Source: Duganella sp. sic0402
GTDB taxonomy: Bacteria; Pseudomonadota; Gammaproteobacteria; Burkholderiales; Burkholderiaceae_D
Assembly (NCBI RefSeq): GCF_019219065.1
Contig: NZ_JAHUWK010000004.1
Span: 248,001-312,000 of the forward strand
Direction of reading: 5' to 3'
Length of the DNA stretch: 64,000 bases
The translations under genes were made by a program, and so were the position numbers. Below the pieces are notes generated by a model, which saw only the letters and a list, made by a program, of their open reading frames with translations, ran no database searches and was not told the DNA's origin. This document shows positions 16,320 through 25,188 of this stretch, in pieces (positions within the stretch are counted from its first letter, which is position 1; each line of letters begins with the position of its first letter).

Positions 16320-17191
16320 TGAGCGCAACTCTGGAAAAAGCCGCGATGAACCCGGTTTATCGCAAACGCTTGCTGATGCACCGTATCGGCATCGCGCTGT
16401 CGGTGCTGGCGATGTCGGTCGGCCTGATCGCGCTGGCCTGGATTCTGGCCACGCTGCTGATCAAAGGCTTCGGCGCGCTGAGCATCAATATGTTCACGCA
16501 GACCACGCCGGCGCCGGGTAGCGAAGGTGGCGGCCTGTGGAATGCCATTTTCGGCAGCTTCATGATCGTCTCGCTGTCGACGCTGATCTCGACCCCGATC
16601 GGCATCCTGGCCGGCATGTATCTGGCCGAGTACGGCGAGGAAAACAAGGTTGCCGCCATCACCCGCTTCGTCACCGACATCATGCTGTCGGCGCCGTCGA
16701 TCGTGATCGGCATGTTCGTCTGGGCCATGTACGTGGCCACCACCAAGCACTACTCGGGCTACGCCGGTTCGATCGCGCTGGCGCTGATCGCCATCCCGGT
16801 GGTGGTGCGCACCACCGACAATATGCTGCGCCTGGTGCCGAACAGCCTGCTGGAAGCCGCGTTTGCGCTGGGCGCGCCGCGCTGGAAAGTGGCGATGATG
16901 GTGCGCCTGCGCGCCGTCAAGGCCGGCGTGATCACCGGCGTGCTGCTGGCCGTGGCCCGCGTTTCCGGCGAAACCGCGCCGCTGCTGTTCACCGCGCTGA
17001 ACAACCAGTTCTTCAGCAGCGACATGAATGCGCCGATGGCCAACCTGCCGGTGGTGATCTACGGCTTCGCCATGAGCCCTTACGATAACTGGCGTGAACT
17101 CGCCTGGGGCGGCGCGCTGCTGGTGACCTTTAGCGTGCTGGCGCTGAACATCATCGCTCGCACCGTGTTTTCCCAAAAAGCCCCGAACTAA
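16319..17191 (+). CDS. pstA: Phosphate ABC transporter permease PstA
   Basis: 290 residues with multiple membrane helices and the EAA-type loop (NSLLEAAFALGAPRWKVAMMV). It is the second half of the phosphate channel with PstC, and its start overlaps the pstC stop (TAATG), indicating coupled translation and equal dosage of the two subunits. Confidence 0.95.
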   Translation: MSATLEKAAMNPVYRKRLLMHRIGIALSVLAMSVGLIALAWILATLLIKGFGALSINMFTQTTPAPGSEGGGLWNAIFGSFMIVSLSTLISTPIGILAGMYLAEYGEENKVAAITRFVTDIMLSAPSIVIGMFVWAMYVATTKHYSGYAGSIALALIAIPVVVRTTDNMLRLVPNSLLEAAFALGAPRWKVAMMVRLRAVKAGVITGVLLAVARVSGETAPLLFTALNNQFFSSDMNAPMANLPVVIYGFAMSPYDNWRELAWGGALLVTFSVLALNIIARTVFSQKAPN

Positions 17192-17212
17192 TTGATAAAA
17201 GCGAATCCATCC

Positions 17213-18016
17213 ATGAATACGCAACTGAGCCAAGAAAACCTCGCCACCATGAACAACGGCAAGCGCAAGACCATTGAGATTTCGGGCCTGAATTTCTTCT
17301 ACGGTAAGACCCAGAGCCTGCACAATGTCAGCCTGGACGTGCATGAGAAGCAGGTGACCGCCTTTATCGGCCCATCGGGCTGCGGCAAGTCGACGCTGCT
17401 GCGCACGCTGAACCGCATGTACGACCTGTACCCAGGCCAGCGCGCCGAAGGTTCGATCATGTACCGCGGCCGTAACATCCTGGAGCAAGGCCAGGATTTG
17501 AACATGCTGCGCGCCAAGGTCGGCATGGTGTTCCAGAAGCCGACCCCGTTCCCGATGTCGATCTACGACAACATCGCTTTCGGCGTGCGCCTGTATGAAG
17601 ACCTGTCGAAAGGCGAAATGGACGAGCGCGTCGAATGGGCGCTGAAGAAGGCCGCGCTGTGGACCGAAGTCAAGGATAAGCTGAGCAAGAGCGGCCTGTC
17701 GCTGTCCGGCGGCCAGCAGCAGCGTCTGTGCATCGCCCGTGGCGTCGCCGTCAAGCCTGACGTGCTGCTGCTGGATGAGCCGACCTCGGCGCTGGACCCG
17801 ATCTCGACCTCGAAAGTGGAAGAACTGATCTCCGAGCTGAAGCAGGACTACACCATCGCCATCGTGACCCACAATATGCAGCAGGCCGCGCGCTGCTCGG
17901 ACTACACCGCATATATGTATCTGGGCGAGCTGGTGGAGTTCGGGGAAACCGACCAGATCTTCATGAATCCGGCCCGCAAGGAAACCCAGGATTACATCAC
18001 CGGACGTTTCGGCTGA
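17213..18016 (+). CDS. pstB: Phosphate ABC transporter ATPase PstB
   Basis: 267 residues from ATG 17213; an in-frame TTG directly after the pstA stop (17192) and an ATG at 17249 are alternatives. Walker [10 protein letters not shown] (53-61), the ABC signature LSGGQQQRL and Walker [12 protein letters not shown] are intact. It powers phosphate import through PstCA and, with PhoU, relays phosphate status to PhoR. Confidence 0.96.
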   Translation: MNTQLSQENLATMNNGKRKTIEISGLNFFYGKTQSLHNVSLDVHEKQVTAFIGPSGCGKSTLLRTLNRMYDLYPGQRAEGSIMYRGRNILEQGQDLNMLRAKVGMVFQKPTPFPMSIYDNIAFGVRLYEDLSKGEMDERVEWALKKAALWTEVKDKLSKSGLSLSGGQQQRLCIARGVAVKPDVLLLDEPTSALDPISTSKVEELISELKQDYTIAIVTHNMQQAARCSDYTAYMYLGELVEFGETDQIFMNPARKETQDYITGRFG

Positions 18017-18053
18017 TCAACCTTATAATATCAATTCGCAATTGGAGAGCAGC

Positions 18054-18770
18054 ATGATCGGTGAGCATTCATCCAAGCAGTACGACAACGAACTGGAAGC
18101 CATTCGCAGCAAAGTGCTGCTGATGGGCGGCATCGTCGAGACCCAATTCCTCGACGCCATGACTTGCTTCCGCATCGGTAATTCCGAGCGCGCCGACCGC
18201 GTGATGCGTGAAGACGACGCCGTCAACCAGCTGGAAGTGCAGCTGGACGACCAGTGCAGCCACCTGATCGTGCGCCGCCAGCCGGCCGCCAACGACTTGC
18301 GTACCATCATGGCGACCATCAAGGTCATCACCGACCTGGAGCGCATCGGCGATGAGGCTACCAAGATTGCCCGTACCGCCAAGCAGCTGCACGCGCGCGG
18401 CGCGGTGACCGTCAACCATTACGAAATGGTGCGCGGCATCGCCAACAATACCAGCGACCTGCTGCACGACGCGCTGGACGCTTTCGCCCGCAACGACGGC
18501 AAGCAGGCGCTGCAACTGATCGCCCAGGATGCGGTGATCGACCATGAATTCCGTTCCATCATGCGCAACCTGATCACCTTCATGATGGAAGACCCGCGCA
18601 CCATTTCGGCCGCGCTGGACACCCTGTGGGTGGCCAAGGCGATCGAGCGCATCGGCGACCATGCCAAGAACATCGCGGAATACGTCATCTATGTGGTGGA
18701 AGGCAAGGACATCCGCCACACCAAGCTGGCGCCGCTCCCTGAGGACGAGCCTGAGCAGGCTAACAAATAA
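18054..18770 (+). CDS. phoU: Phosphate-signalling regulator PhoU
   Basis: 238 residues from ATG 18054 with GGAGA upstream. Two PhoU repeats of three-helix bundles are recognisable, each with a metal-site motif (TDLERIGDEATKIA and AIERIGDHAKNIAEYV). PhoU keeps PhoR in phosphatase mode when phosphate is plentiful. It lies between pstB and phoB in the usual order. Confidence 0.96.
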   Translation: MIGEHSSKQYDNELEAIRSKVLLMGGIVETQFLDAMTCFRIGNSERADRVMREDDAVNQLEVQLDDQCSHLIVRRQPAANDLRTIMATIKVITDLERIGDEATKIARTAKQLHARGAVTVNHYEMVRGIANNTSDLLHDALDAFARNDGKQALQLIAQDAVIDHEFRSIMRNLITFMMEDPRTISAALDTLWVAKAIERIGDHAKNIAEYVIYVVEGKDIRHTKLAPLPEDEPEQANK

Positions 18771-18777
18771 AATTTAC

Positions 18778-19470
18778 ATGGCATCTGATAAAACGACTGT
18801 ACTGATAGTAGAAGACGAACCGGCGATTATCGAGCTGGTGACGTTTTCGCTGCGCGAGGCGGGCTGGAACTGCTGCGCCGTGCAAAGCGCGGGGGAGGCC
18901 TGGGACTTTATCCAGACCCGCACCCCGCAGCTGATCCTGCTGGACTGGATGCTGCCGGATTCGACCGGCCTGCGACTGCTGGCGCGCATCCGTTCCGACC
19001 GCCAGTTCAGCGACATCCCGGTGATCATGCTGACCGCCAAGAGCATGGAAGAGGACAAGCTGGCCGGCCTGAACAGCGGCGCCGACGATTACATCACCAA
19101 GCCGTTTTCGCCGCGCGAGCTGCTGGCGCGCGCCAAAGCACTATTGCGCCGCAAGGCGCCGGAGCATTCGCAGTCGACCATGCGCGCGGCCAACATTATG
19201 CTGGACCCGGTCAGCTGCACGGTGTCGATGGACGAGCAGAAGATCGATATCGGCCATGCCGAATACAAGTTGCTGAAATTCCTGCTGGCGCATCCGGAAC
19301 GGGTATTCTCGCGCAGCCAGCTGCTGGACAAGGTGTGGGGCGATCATGTGGTGATCGAAGAGCGTACCGTCGACGTGCACGTGCTGCGTCTGCGTAAAGC
19401 CTTGAAAGAGGCTGAACACCTGATCAAGACCGTGCGTAGTGTAGGCTATATGCTTTCGGAAAAAAGCTGA
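18778..19470 (+). CDS. phoB: Phosphate regulon response regulator PhoB
   Basis: 230 residues from ATG 18778. Receiver domain with acidic E12/D13, phosphorylation site D56 (LLDWMLPD), T86 and K108; then an OmpR-type winged-helix domain ending SVGYMLSEKS. Phospho-PhoB binds Pho boxes such as those found upstream of ppk1 and pstS. It lies 7 bases after phoU's stop and 7 bases before phoR. Confidence 0.96.
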   Translation: MASDKTTVLIVEDEPAIIELVTFSLREAGWNCCAVQSAGEAWDFIQTRTPQLILLDWMLPDSTGLRLLARIRSDRQFSDIPVIMLTAKSMEEDKLAGLNSGADDYITKPFSPRELLARAKALLRRKAPEHSQSTMRAANIMLDPVSCTVSMDEQKIDIGHAEYKLLKFLLAHPERVFSRSQLLDKVWGDHVVIEERTVDVHVLRLRKALKEAEHLIKTVRSVGYMLSEKS

Positions 19471-19477
19471 GTTTTAA

Positions 19478-20791
19478 ATGAATCCAAAACTGGTGTTCTG
19501 GGTGCCTGCGGCACTGCGCACAGCCTTGATATTGGCGGGCTGCGCGCTGGCGGGCTGGATCGCGGGCTGGCTCACCGGCCTGATACTGGCGCTGATCTGC
19601 ATGATGGCGCTGGTGTTCACGCAGCTGTCTTATCTGTACCAGTTGAGCAACTGGATGGACGATCCGCAAAGCGCCAAGCTGCCGGATGGCTGGGGCGAGT
19701 GGACCAATATTTTCTCGCGCCTGTACCGCATGCGCCGCGAGGACGAAAAAAACCAGGCCGAGCTGACCGAATGGCTGGCGCGCTTCCGCCAGGCGATGCA
19801 TTTGCTGCCGGACGGTGTCGCCATCATGGACGATGTGCTGTTCCTGGAGTGGTGCAATCCTGCCGCCGAGCAGCATCTGGGCCTGAGCAACGAGCGTGAC
19901 AAGGGCATGCGCGTGACCAACCTGGTGCGCAATCCGGACTTCATGGATTACATCATCCTGGGGCGCTACGAGCAGCCGCTGACGATCAGCTTCCGCGAGC
20001 GCAAGCTGATCGTGCATATCATCCCGTTTGAGAACCGCCGCCAGATTCTGGTCACGCACGACGCGACCGAGACGGAGCGCATCGAGGAAATGCGCCGCGA
20101 CTTCATCGCCAATGCCTCGCACGAGCTGCGCACGCCGCTGACGGTGATCGTCGGTTTCCTGGAAATCGCCGCGCAGGAGGGGCTGGATGCAGCCACCCGC
20201 GCCGCGCACCTGAAGCTGATGACGGAGCAGGGCCACCGTATGCAGCATTTGATCGAGGATATGCTGACCTTGTCGCGCCTGGAATCGGTGGATTATCCGA
20301 TGCGGCCGGAGCCGGTGGATGTCGCCAAGCTGATGGAGCAGGTGCAGCGCGATGCGAAAGCGCTGTCGGCCGGCAAGCATGAGGTGACCATGTCGATCGA
20401 GGGACCGAATGTGATGGGTTCGTATGAGGAACTGCACAGTGCGTTCGGCAATCTGGCATCGAATGCGGTGCGCTATACACCTGCTGGCGGCAAGATCCAC
20501 CTGGCGTGGCGCGAGTTCGATGGCGGCGTCAAGTTCAAGGTGGAAGACACCGGCATCGGCATCAGCCCGGAACATATCTCGCGCCTGACCGAGCGTTTCT
20601 ACCGCGTCGACAAGAGCCGTTCGCGCGAGACGCAGGGTACGGGGCTGGGGCTGGCCATCGTCAAGCACGTGCTGCTGCGTCACGGCGGCACGCTGCAAAT
20701 CAAATCGGAAGCAGGCAAGGGCAGCACCTTTATCGTCTGCCTGCCGAAGACTGCCGTTGTGCAACAGCAGCCCGAACTGGCGCTGAACTGA
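19478..20791 (+). CDS. phoR: Phosphate regulon sensor histidine kinase PhoR
   Basis: 437 residues. Two N-terminal membrane segments (about 10-50), a PAS domain (about 95-195), the H-box with H215 in ANASHELRTPL, the N-box (NLASNAVRYTP) and G-boxes (VEDTGIGI, GTGLGLAIV). There is no sizeable periplasmic domain, as usual for PhoR, which senses phosphate through PstSCAB and PhoU. Last gene of the Pho operon. Confidence 0.96.
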   Translation: MNPKLVFWVPAALRTALILAGCALAGWIAGWLTGLILALICMMALVFTQLSYLYQLSNWMDDPQSAKLPDGWGEWTNIFSRLYRMRREDEKNQAELTEWLARFRQAMHLLPDGVAIMDDVLFLEWCNPAAEQHLGLSNERDKGMRVTNLVRNPDFMDYIILGRYEQPLTISFRERKLIVHIIPFENRRQILVTHDATETERIEEMRRDFIANASHELRTPLTVIVGFLEIAAQEGLDAATRAAHLKLMTEQGHRMQHLIEDMLTLSRLESVDYPMRPEPVDVAKLMEQVQRDAKALSAGKHEVTMSIEGPNVMGSYEELHSAFGNLASNAVRYTPAGGKIHLAWREFDGGVKFKVEDTGIGISPEHISRLTERFYRVDKSRSRETQGTGLGLAIVKHVLLRHGGTLQIKSEAGKGSTFIVCLPKTAVVQQQPELALN

Positions 20792-20861
20792 CTGGAAAAG
20801 CTGCGATGATCCGCTGTTTAGGTCGTGCGCTGCTACGCCGTGTTGAGATAATACAAAGCTG

Positions 20862-21173
20862 CTAGTCTTTGAGATCGGCGGGGACTTTGTTGCCGTATTG
20901 GGCCAGCTTGGTCATGATCTGGCGATGCAGCCAGACGTTCATCATGGCCGGGCTGCCAGTGTCGCCGGCATAATACAGCTCCCGCGCCAGCACTTTGCGC
21001 GACGGCAGGCTGCTGTCCAGCGCCAGCAGATTCAGCAGATCGACTACGGAGCTGCGCCAGCTGAACGGCAGGCCGCTTTGCCGGGCTTTCTCATCCAGCA
21101 CCTTCTCAACGTTGCGATCCGGTGAGGAAGCCTTGTGGACGATATTGCCCAGCATGCCGATGGGCTGCTTCAA
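20862..21173 (-). CDS. DUF3597 family protein
   Basis: Up to 103 residues. The sequence GMLGNIVHKA... WRSSVVDLLNLLALDSSLPSRKVLARELYYAGD...WLHRQIMTKL is typical DUF3597, a helical family of unknown function. The start may be TTG 21173, which overlaps the upstream stop as TTGA, or ATG 21155. The overlap implies coupled translation with the upstream small gene. It converges with phoR. Confidence 0.8.
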   Translation of the reverse strand: MKQPIGMLGNIVHKASSPDRNVEKVLDEKARQSGLPFSWRSSVVDLLNLLALDSSLPSRKVLARELYYAGDTGSPAMMNVWLHRQIMTKLAQYGNKVPADLKD

Positions 21174-21463
21174 GCGCGCGCCAATGCTTCGTTGAAGTGG
21201 GCGGTCACCTTTTCCACCACGCCTGGCGTGTGCTGCTCCGCAGTGGCGGCGATTTCTTCCATCTGTGCTGCGGTGATTTGTTCAGTCTGCTCCGGCGTCA
21301 CGCGCGGATGCTGGTCGTCGCCGAAGTCGCCAATGCTGGCCGCCAGCGATACCACCATCTCATGACTGACATTGGCCAGCAGGCGATTCACGATGTCTGC
21401 CCGCTGCTCGGCATTGCTGAGCAAGAACAATTGGCTGATGGTGTGTTCAGTAATAACGGACAT
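21170..21463 (-). CDS. Hypothetical protein, 97 residues
   Basis: Acidic, helix-rich and soluble, beginning MSVITEHTISQLFLLSNAEQ. GGGAG lies 6 bases before the ATG. I recognise no family. It is translationally coupled to the DUF3597 gene by a TTGA overlap, so the two products may work together. Confidence 0.7.
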   Translation of the reverse strand: MSVITEHTISQLFLLSNAEQRADIVNRLLANVSHEMVVSLAASIGDFGDDQHPRVTPEQTEQITAAQMEEIAATAEQHTPGVVEKVTAHFNEALARA

Positions 21464-21532
21464 ATTAGCTCCCTGTTGTGTATAGCAAGAAACTAACGTG
21501 CCGCCCGACGCAGGTCTGTACGCAGCCTAACC

Positions 21533-22063
21533 CTATTTGCTCAACGGGTCTTTGCGGGGCGAGATGGTCAGCATCGAACGCACCTTGGTCGTGTTATTGG
21601 CGCTCTTGGCAAAAAACTGCTCAGTACGCACGTCATAGATGATACTGGCGCTGTTCGCTTCCTCGCTGACGTTGCCGTGTTCGGAAACTTTGACCATGGC
21701 GTTGCCATCGATGGTCAGGTCATCTTCCTTTTCGCGGTAGGTGATGACTTTGCCTTCGCCATCGATCCACTTGTCGTCCGGCGAATCCAGCTTCTGCTTG
21801 AACTTGGCCACGTGGCCTGGCAAACCGGTCACGATGTAGGTGTGCGAGCCGTCCGGCGATTCGCTCACCACCAGCGTATCCGATGCGATGCGCAAACTGC
21901 CCTTGGTCAGCACCACGTTATCGTTAAAGTGGCTGATGCCTTTGATGGTGTCGTGGGTCATGTCGCCATCATATGTAATCACGGTCTTTTCATACCGGTC
22001 CGCTCTTTCGGCCGAAGCACAGAGCGGCAGGCACAGCGCGGCCAGCGTGAGCAAAGTCTTCAT
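21533..22063 (-). CDS. LptA/OstA-like periplasmic protein
   Basis: 176 residues with a signal peptide (cleaved near CASA|ERADRYEKT) and the repeating beta pattern of the OstA/LptA fold (ITYDGDMTHDTIKGISHFNDNVVLTKGSLRIASDTLVV). LptA bridges lipopolysaccharide across the periplasm, but the true lptA normally sits with lptC and lptB, which are absent here, so this is probably a paralogue. Its ATG overlaps the stop of the LprI-like gene (TGATG). Confidence 0.75.
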   Translation of the reverse strand: MKTLLTLAALCLPLCASAERADRYEKTVITYDGDMTHDTIKGISHFNDNVVLTKGSLRIASDTLVVSESPDGSHTYIVTGLPGHVAKFKQKLDSPDDKWIDGEGKVITYREKEDDLTIDGNAMVKVSEHGNVSEEANSASIIYDVRTEQFFAKSANNTTKVRSMLTISPRKDPLSK

Positions 22064-22437
22064 CAGCTCCCTCCGTATTGAAAGTCCGCCAGATCCTTGA
22101 TGCGGTTTTCCGCGTGGCCGCGCATGCAGCCGATAAACATCATGGTGCGGGCAGTGCCTTGCTTGTATCGCTCGTAGACCGCTTTGCAGTCAGCCTCGCG
22201 GAATTTGATCCAGGCGCGCTGGGCTGCGATCAGCGCCTTTTTGGTGTCCGGCTCATCAATGGCTTTGATGCTGCGCTGGTAGATCTGGTTCAGCTGGTCC
22301 TCGACCTTTTTCTGCTCTATCGCAGCGCATTCGTTAAGCTCGGGCGTGGCGGAGGCGGTCTTGCAATCGAGTGCATAGACACTGCTGGCGCTGGCCGCCA
22401 GCAGCAGGGAAATCAGGAATTTCATAAGGTGCTTCAT
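22063..22437 (-). CDS. LprI/DUF1311 family periplasmic protein
   Basis: 124 residues with a signal peptide (through SVYA|LDCKTAS) and the DUF1311 core: CKTASATPELNEC, LNQIYQ, AAQRAWIKFREADC, GCMRGHAENRIKDL. Some members inhibit lysozyme; function here is unproven. Its start overlaps the permease stop (ATGA) and its stop overlaps the LptA-like start, so three genes are coupled. Confidence 0.8.
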   Translation of the reverse strand: MKHLMKFLISLLLAASASSVYALDCKTASATPELNECAAIEQKKVEDQLNQIYQRSIKAIDEPDTKKALIAAQRAWIKFREADCKAVYERYKQGTARTMMFIGCMRGHAENRIKDLADFQYGGS

Positions 22438-24305
22438 CCTTTCATGGCCCGCTGGCAGCTGTGCAGCACGTCGTCAAACGAGCGCGCCACATGGTCCGCG
22501 CTGGGGAAGACACAGGTTTTCAAGTCCGGATTTTCAAACGGGCTAGGCAGCAGCAAGGCGAACTGCTTGCAGTGGGGCAGTTCATTGCGCATGCGCTCCA
22601 GCGTTTGCGTCATCAGTTCGCAATCGTTTAGCGGATCGACGCTGACCAGGCAGACAATCGCCACCAGGTCCGGCGAGGCTTCCGCCGGCGCCGGCTGGTC
22701 GAGGTCTTCAAAGCTCATGCTGCGCGCATCGATTTTCTGCTCGCGCAGCACGCGCACCAGCAGCTCGGTCGCCAGCTCCGCGTACTGCGAGCCCAGGCCG
22801 ATGCTGAGCACCAGGCTGCCCGCCGGCACGTCCAGCGAACCTTGCCATTCGCCGGTGTCAGAGATGCGCCGCTCGCGCAGCTGGCGGCCGATGCCGCCGT
22901 CGGCCAGTACCGAGCTGCGCTTGCGCTTCTTCCACCACTTCGGATTGCCGCTCAGCGCTTCGATCACCGCAATGATCGAAGTGCTGACCTTCTCCTGCTC
23001 ATCCGGCGTGATGGAACGGTCTTTCAGATCGAACGCGGCCAGGTGCAGCGCCGGCAGCAGCACGCCGTCGCAATATTCGGCCAGCGATTTATGCTGCATA
23101 TAGCGCTTGGCGCTGGTGATGATTTCGTGGGCGTCGCCTGATAGTGCGCGCTGGTAGAAATTCTGCGGCATGGTCAGCGCCGGCAGTTCGCCGAACATAA
23201 TTTCCAGCACCTTCAGGGCGCGGATGTAGCGGCCCGCCACCACCAGGCACAGGGTCAGCGGCGTCGACAGCACCAGTCCGACCGGTCCCCAGATCCAGCT
23301 CCAGAAAATTGCCGACACTACCACCGACAGCGGCGACAGCCCGGTGGTATGCCCGTACAGCTTGGGTTCGATGGTTTGCGCAACAATGATCTCGACCGCC
23401 AGGAACAGGCCGAGCGTCATCAAGGCCATCGACCAGCCGGGATCGATGGCGGCCGCCAGCAGCGTGGCGCAGAATGCCGCCATCCACACGCCGACGTAGG
23501 GAATGAAGCGCAGCACGGCGGTCATCGTGCCCCACAGCAGTGCCTGGCCGAGCCCGATCAGGCTGAGGCCCAGCCATACCGCCAGGCCGGTGGCGATATT
23601 CACCAAAAACTGCGAGATAAAGAAGCGCGACAGGCGCTCGCCGGCGTCGTTGACGGCGATGGTGGTGGCGCGCAAATCGCCGCCACCGGCCAGGCGAATG
23701 AAACGGTCGCGCAGCGATTCATGCTCCAGCAATACAAAGATCAGCACCACAAACACAATGCCGGCCGTTTCCAGCGGCGGCCACACCGAGGCGACGATTT
23801 TGCCGAGCAACTGGAAAGGCTTCAGCGCTGGCTCGTGGATTTCGACCAGCACAGGCGTCTTGACGCTGCCATCGCTTTGCAGCACCGGCTGCGCGCCACC
23901 TGGCGCATCCTGCGTGAAGTGTTCGATCAATTGGCCAGCCGGGCCACCCAGGCTGCCCAGCGTGCCGCGCGTCAGCTCGTCAAGTTTCTCGACCTTGCTG
24001 GCAATGGTGTCCTGGTACTGCGGCAAGCTGGCGCCCATCATGCCGACCTGCTGCACGATCACAGCGCCAACCGCCAGCAAGGTCACGGTCACGACCAGCA
24101 CCCCGGTGCACACCGACATCGTCTGTCCCAGCCCAAGGTGGCGCAGCGCGCGCACAAACGGCGCGATCAGGAAACTGAAAATGAAGGCCAGCGTGATCGG
24201 AATCAGCACATCGCGGCCGAAGTAGAGCAGGGCGAGCACCGTAGCGGTGCCGACCAGGCCGGCGACGGCGCTGGGCAAATTGCGGGAGGCGAGAGAGTCA
24301 GACAC
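22434..24305 (-). CDS. AI-2E/PerM-type permease with long C-terminal soluble domain
   Basis: 623 residues from GTG 24305, chosen because CAGG precedes it and the ATG at 24350 lies deep in the upstream gene. Residues 1-360 carry the membrane helices and conserved IPYVGVWM and IEPKLYGHTTGLSPL segments of the AI-2E exporter (PerM/YhhT) family. The remaining about 260 residues are soluble and include a helical part then an alternating alpha/beta part resembling a cobalamin-binding-type fold without its metal histidine motif; this resemblance is weak. Substrate unknown. Confidence 0.8.
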   Translation of the reverse strand: MSDSLASRNLPSAVAGLVGTATVLALLYFGRDVLIPITLAFIFSFLIAPFVRALRHLGLGQTMSVCTGVLVVTVTLLAVGAVIVQQVGMMGASLPQYQDTIASKVEKLDELTRGTLGSLGGPAGQLIEHFTQDAPGGAQPVLQSDGSVKTPVLVEIHEPALKPFQLLGKIVASVWPPLETAGIVFVVLIFVLLEHESLRDRFIRLAGGGDLRATTIAVNDAGERLSRFFISQFLVNIATGLAVWLGLSLIGLGQALLWGTMTAVLRFIPYVGVWMAAFCATLLAAAIDPGWSMALMTLGLFLAVEIIVAQTIEPKLYGHTTGLSPLSVVVSAIFWSWIWGPVGLVLSTPLTLCLVVAGRYIRALKVLEIMFGELPALTMPQNFYQRALSGDAHEIITSAKRYMQHKSLAEYCDGVLLPALHLAAFDLKDRSITPDEQEKVSTSIIAVIEALSGNPKWWKKRKRSSVLADGGIGRQLRERRISDTGEWQGSLDVPAGSLVLSIGLGSQYAELATELLVRVLREQKIDARSMSFEDLDQPAPAEASPDLVAIVCLVSVDPLNDCELMTQTLERMRNELPHCKQFALLLPSPFENPDLKTCVFPSADHVARSFDDVLHSCQRAMKG

Positions 24306-25146
24306 CGGGTAACCTGGCTGGATAAGTGAAAGCAATAAAATGGACCGCATTCAATGCGATGTGGACCAGGATGGCGGCCTCGATGCGTTGCGTGCGCTGG
24401 TAGGCCCAGGCGTAGCCGAAGCCGGCGATGGTGGCGAGTATGCCATACAGCACTCCGCCGCCGAGGTGCGCGGCGCCAAACAGCAGCGCCGAAACGGCCA
24501 TGGCCAGACCCGCTCCCCAGGAAAAACGCGACAGCGCCAAGGCCAGCCGCGCTTGCAGGAAGCCACGGAAGAATGCTTCCTCTGCGATCACCGTGAACAA
24601 CAGGTTGACCGCGATGAAGCTGGCAGTCTGCGATGATAGCTTGAAGTCAACGCCAACCACGCCAGCCGCCACCGCAAAGCCCAGCGTGGCCAGCAGCGTG
24701 AGCGCCAGCACCGGCGCGGTCCGGCGCAGCACGGCGCCGAGTTCGCTCCAGGAGGTCACGCGGCGGCACAGCAGGGCCAGCAGAATCAGCCCGACTGCAC
24801 CTTTGTCGAAATTGGCGTACTGGGTGAACGGCGCGGCCCCCGCCGACAGCACGACGCGGTCGAGCAGCAGCGGATTATGAAAGCCCGGCAGCTTGTGCAT
24901 GGCCAGCGCCAAGGATAGCAGGCCGGCGAGCAATCCACACACCAGCCGCTGCCAGCGATGCGGCGCCGATGCGCAACCATAGGCTGCCGCCGTCAGCGCT
25001 GCCAACGCAACGATCGCCACCGGCGCCAGCACGCCGCCGGCCAGCCCCCAGGCCGACGCCATGGCAAACAACGTCAGCCACCACCATGGCCGGACCCAGG
25101 CAGCGCCGATGGCAAACGCGAGGAAGAGGAAAGCAGAAAGTATCAT
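24298..25146 (-). CDS. CPBP-family intramembrane glutamic endopeptidase
   Basis: 282 residues with about eight membrane helices. The three CPBP (CAAX protease-like) motifs are intact: E189-E190 in AEEAFFRGFLQARL, H227 in FGAAHLGGG, and H262/N266 in HIALNAVHF. These intramembrane proteases cut within or near membranes; the substrate is unknown. It heads the overlapping set with the AI-2E permease, LprI-like and LptA-like genes, overlapping the permease start by 8 bases. Confidence 0.88.
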   Translation of the reverse strand: MILSAFLFLAFAIGAAWVRPWWWLTLFAMASAWGLAGGVLAPVAIVALAALTAAAYGCASAPHRWQRLVCGLLAGLLSLALAMHKLPGFHNPLLLDRVVLSAGAAPFTQYANFDKGAVGLILLALLCRRVTSWSELGAVLRRTAPVLALTLLATLGFAVAAGVVGVDFKLSSQTASFIAVNLLFTVIAEEAFFRGFLQARLALALSRFSWGAGLAMAVSALLFGAAHLGGGVLYGILATIAGFGYAWAYQRTQRIEAAILVHIALNAVHFIAFTYPARLPGV

Positions 25147-25188
25147 TGACTCAATCGTTGATTTTTAGCAATGATACCCCATGGCCGC

